Source: an uncultured Eubacteriales bacterium (GTDB lineage: Bacteria; Bacillota; Clostridia; Oscillospirales; Oscillospiraceae). From it: a stretch of DNA of 22,842 bases. The translations under genes were made by a program, and so were the position numbers. Positions 21,946-22,842 of the stretch are shown here, one piece after another. Positions within the stretch are counted from its first letter, which is position 1. Each line of letters begins with the position of its first letter. The notes below the pieces were generated by a model. The model saw only the letters and a list, made by a program, of their open reading frames with translations, did not search any database and had not been told where the DNA came from. The DNA is taken from positions 1-22,842 of the forward strand of contig URQA01000028.1 in assembly GCA_900549885.1 (NCBI GenBank), read 5' to 3'.

Positions 21946-22079
21946 TGATCCGAGTCCCGGATGCCTACGGCTCCGGCTATGGCGGCGGGGCGGGAAACGG
22001 CGCCGCCTTCCTCGTTTGAAAAGGGTCAGGGATTGCGCGCCTTTGGACGGCCCTGCCCTTTTTGGCGGGGCCGCTTTTT
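21946..22079 (+). promoter_or_regulatory. Probable riboswitch (molybdenum-cofactor type) with terminator platform
   Basis: A closing helix pairs TGATCC (21946-21951) with GGGTCA (22023-22028), extended by GAG/CTC (21952-21954 with 22011-22013). Inside, GCC/GGC (21963-21965 with 21981-21983) and GC/GC enclose a UCCG loop, flanked by CCUACG and UAUGG, which resembles an 11-nt tetraloop receptor. A GC-rich arm (21984-22007) carries GGAAAC, a possible GNRA loop. Downstream, GGGTCA also belongs to an antiterminator arm, AAAAGGG-T-CAGGG (22019-22031), pairing with 22051-22062. That arm excludes the terminator CGGCCCTGCC/GGCGGGGCCG (22048-22057 with 22064-22073) plus TTTTT. Ligand binding would thus turn the gene off. 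Molybdenum-cofactor identity is inferred from the gene context and the tetraloop/receptor elements. Confidence 0.65.
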
Positions 22080-22104
22080 GCGTGAGAATGGAGGAAACGA
22101 CGAC

Positions 22105-22842
22105 ATGAGGCTGGTCAAGACTGAGGATGCGGTGGGCCATGTCCTGTGCCACGACATGACCCAGATTATCCCCGGCGTCATCAAGGATGCCCGGTTTCGC
22201 AAGGGCCATGTAGTGGCGGAGGAGGATATCCCGGTGCTGCTGAGCATGGGCAAGGAGCATTTGTATGTCTGGGAGAAGGAGCCGGGGATGCTCCACGAGG
22301 ACGAGGGGGCGGACCGCCTGCGCGCTCTGTGTCAGGGTGCGCACATGTCCGCCACTCTGCCCAAGGAGGGCAAGATCGAGCTGAGGGCGGAGTGCGACGG
22401 CCTGTTCTGGGTGGATGTGGAGCGACTGTATGCGGTCAACAGCCAGGAGGAGCTAATGATCGCCACCCGGCACACCAACACCCCGGTGAAAAAAGGGGAT
22501 AAGCTGGCGGGGATGCGGGTCATTCCCTTGGTGATTGCGGAGGAAAAGGTGCAGGCCGCCGAAGCGGCGGTGGGGGCGGGCGGCCCCATTTTGTCTCTGC
22601 ACCCCTATGTGTGCAAAACCTGCGGCCTGGTTGTCACCGGGAGCGAGGTGCAAAAGGGCCTGATCGCCGACCAATTCTCCCCGGTGGTCAAGGACAAGCT
22701 GGCCCAGTACGGCATTTCCGTCATCCTGGAGCGCACGCCCGGGGATGACCGGGGAGCTATCGCCCAGGCTGTCCTGGACTTCCAGGCCGCCGGGGTGGAC
22801 CTGATTTTGTGCACCGGCGGCATGAGCGTGGACCCGGACGAC
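22105..22842 (+). CDS. Molybdopterin-binding protein, MoeA/MoCF-like (C-terminus cut by window edge)
   Basis: 246 codons are present, the frame running off the edge. Start MRLVKTEDAVGHVLCHDMTQ at 22105 with GGAGG 10 bp upstream. The N-terminal part resembles molybdopterin-binding proteins of Clostridia (IIPGVIKDARFRKGHVV, about 21-37). The MoCF-type molybdopterin-binding domain begins about residue 175: VVTGSEV, then ILCTGGMSVDPDD at the very end, the GG-S-V-D element that contacts molybdopterin. This suggests a role in molybdate insertion or cofactor delivery. It lies downstream of mobA and of a probable cofactor-sensing leader. A stand-alone MoeA is longer and begins differently, so the general name is safer. 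Confidence 0.88.
   Translation, partial: MRLVKTEDAVGHVLCHDMTQIIPGVIKDARFRKGHVVAEEDIPVLLSMGKEHLYVWEKEPGMLHEDEGADRLRALCQGAHMSATLPKEGKIELRAECDGLFWVDVERLYAVNSQEELMIATRHTNTPVKKGDKLAGMRVIPLVIAEEKVQAAEAAVGAGGPILSLHPYVCKTCGLVVTGSEVQKGLIADQFSPVVKDKLAQYGISVILERTPGDDRGAIAQAVLDFQAAGVDLILCTGGMSVDPDD

Noticed and set aside
1..22842. CRISPR array, insertion sequence, prophage or rRNA/tRNA genes
   Set aside because: None seen: no regularly spaced repeats, no transposase or integrase motifs, no conserved RNA gene sequence recognised.

Overview
The window is GC-rich and its genes look like those of a Gram-positive anaerobe of the Clostridia, most likely an Oscillospiraceae gut bacterium (Flavonifractor/Lawsonibacter/Oscillibacter type). 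The support is: strong GGAGG ribosome sites with frequent GTG and TTG starts, lipoprotein-anchored binding proteins with Ala-Ala-Cys lipoboxes, RNase Y, and a BceAB-type transporter. This placement is inference from gene content and composition, not a database match.

Layout. The left edge (1-967, minus) is the N-terminal two thirds of mnmE, divergent from a small SecB-like chaperone gene (1135-1539). Next come a convergent zinc-ribbon membrane protein (1582-1977, minus), a dCMP deaminase (2152-2643), and a secreted esterase with a C-terminal LysM domain (2710-4659, minus). The esterase is divergent from a LysR-type regulator (4829-5782), and the two share an intergenic region with a pair of dyads. 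A BceAB-type ABC transporter (5926-8689) follows, with a previously unlisted 27-codon single-span membrane peptide directly behind it (8718-8801) before a strong terminator.

The region 8802-9155 holds no ordinary gene. It contains a near-consensus promoter, an RNA of about 150-185 nt that folds into a closed, branched structure, and an intrinsic terminator just ahead of rny (RNase Y, 9156-10712). After rny there is a roughly 280-bp run of hairpins bounded by two identical 27-bp palindromic terminators. A small lipoprotein gene (10992-11372, minus), a DUF2156 protein (11530-12435) and a GNAT acetyltransferase (12587-13447) follow.

The right half is mostly transport. A CUT2-type sugar importer (13690-18459: double-ATPase, two different permeases, lipoprotein binding protein) is driven by two near-identical tandem promoters. 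A polar amino-acid importer follows (18713-21164: binding protein, permease, ATPase), with a terminator between the binding-protein gene and the rest. The window ends in molybdenum cofactor genes: mobA (21278-21859), then a leader with its own promoter, a folded domain and mutually exclusive antiterminator/terminator hairpins (probable molybdenum-cofactor-type riboswitch), then a truncated molybdopterin-binding protein gene (22105-22842).

The best candidates for something undescribed are the structured RNA ahead of rny, the small membrane peptide behind bceAB, and the hairpin array behind rny. No CRISPR array, transposase, phage gene, tRNA or rRNA was found.
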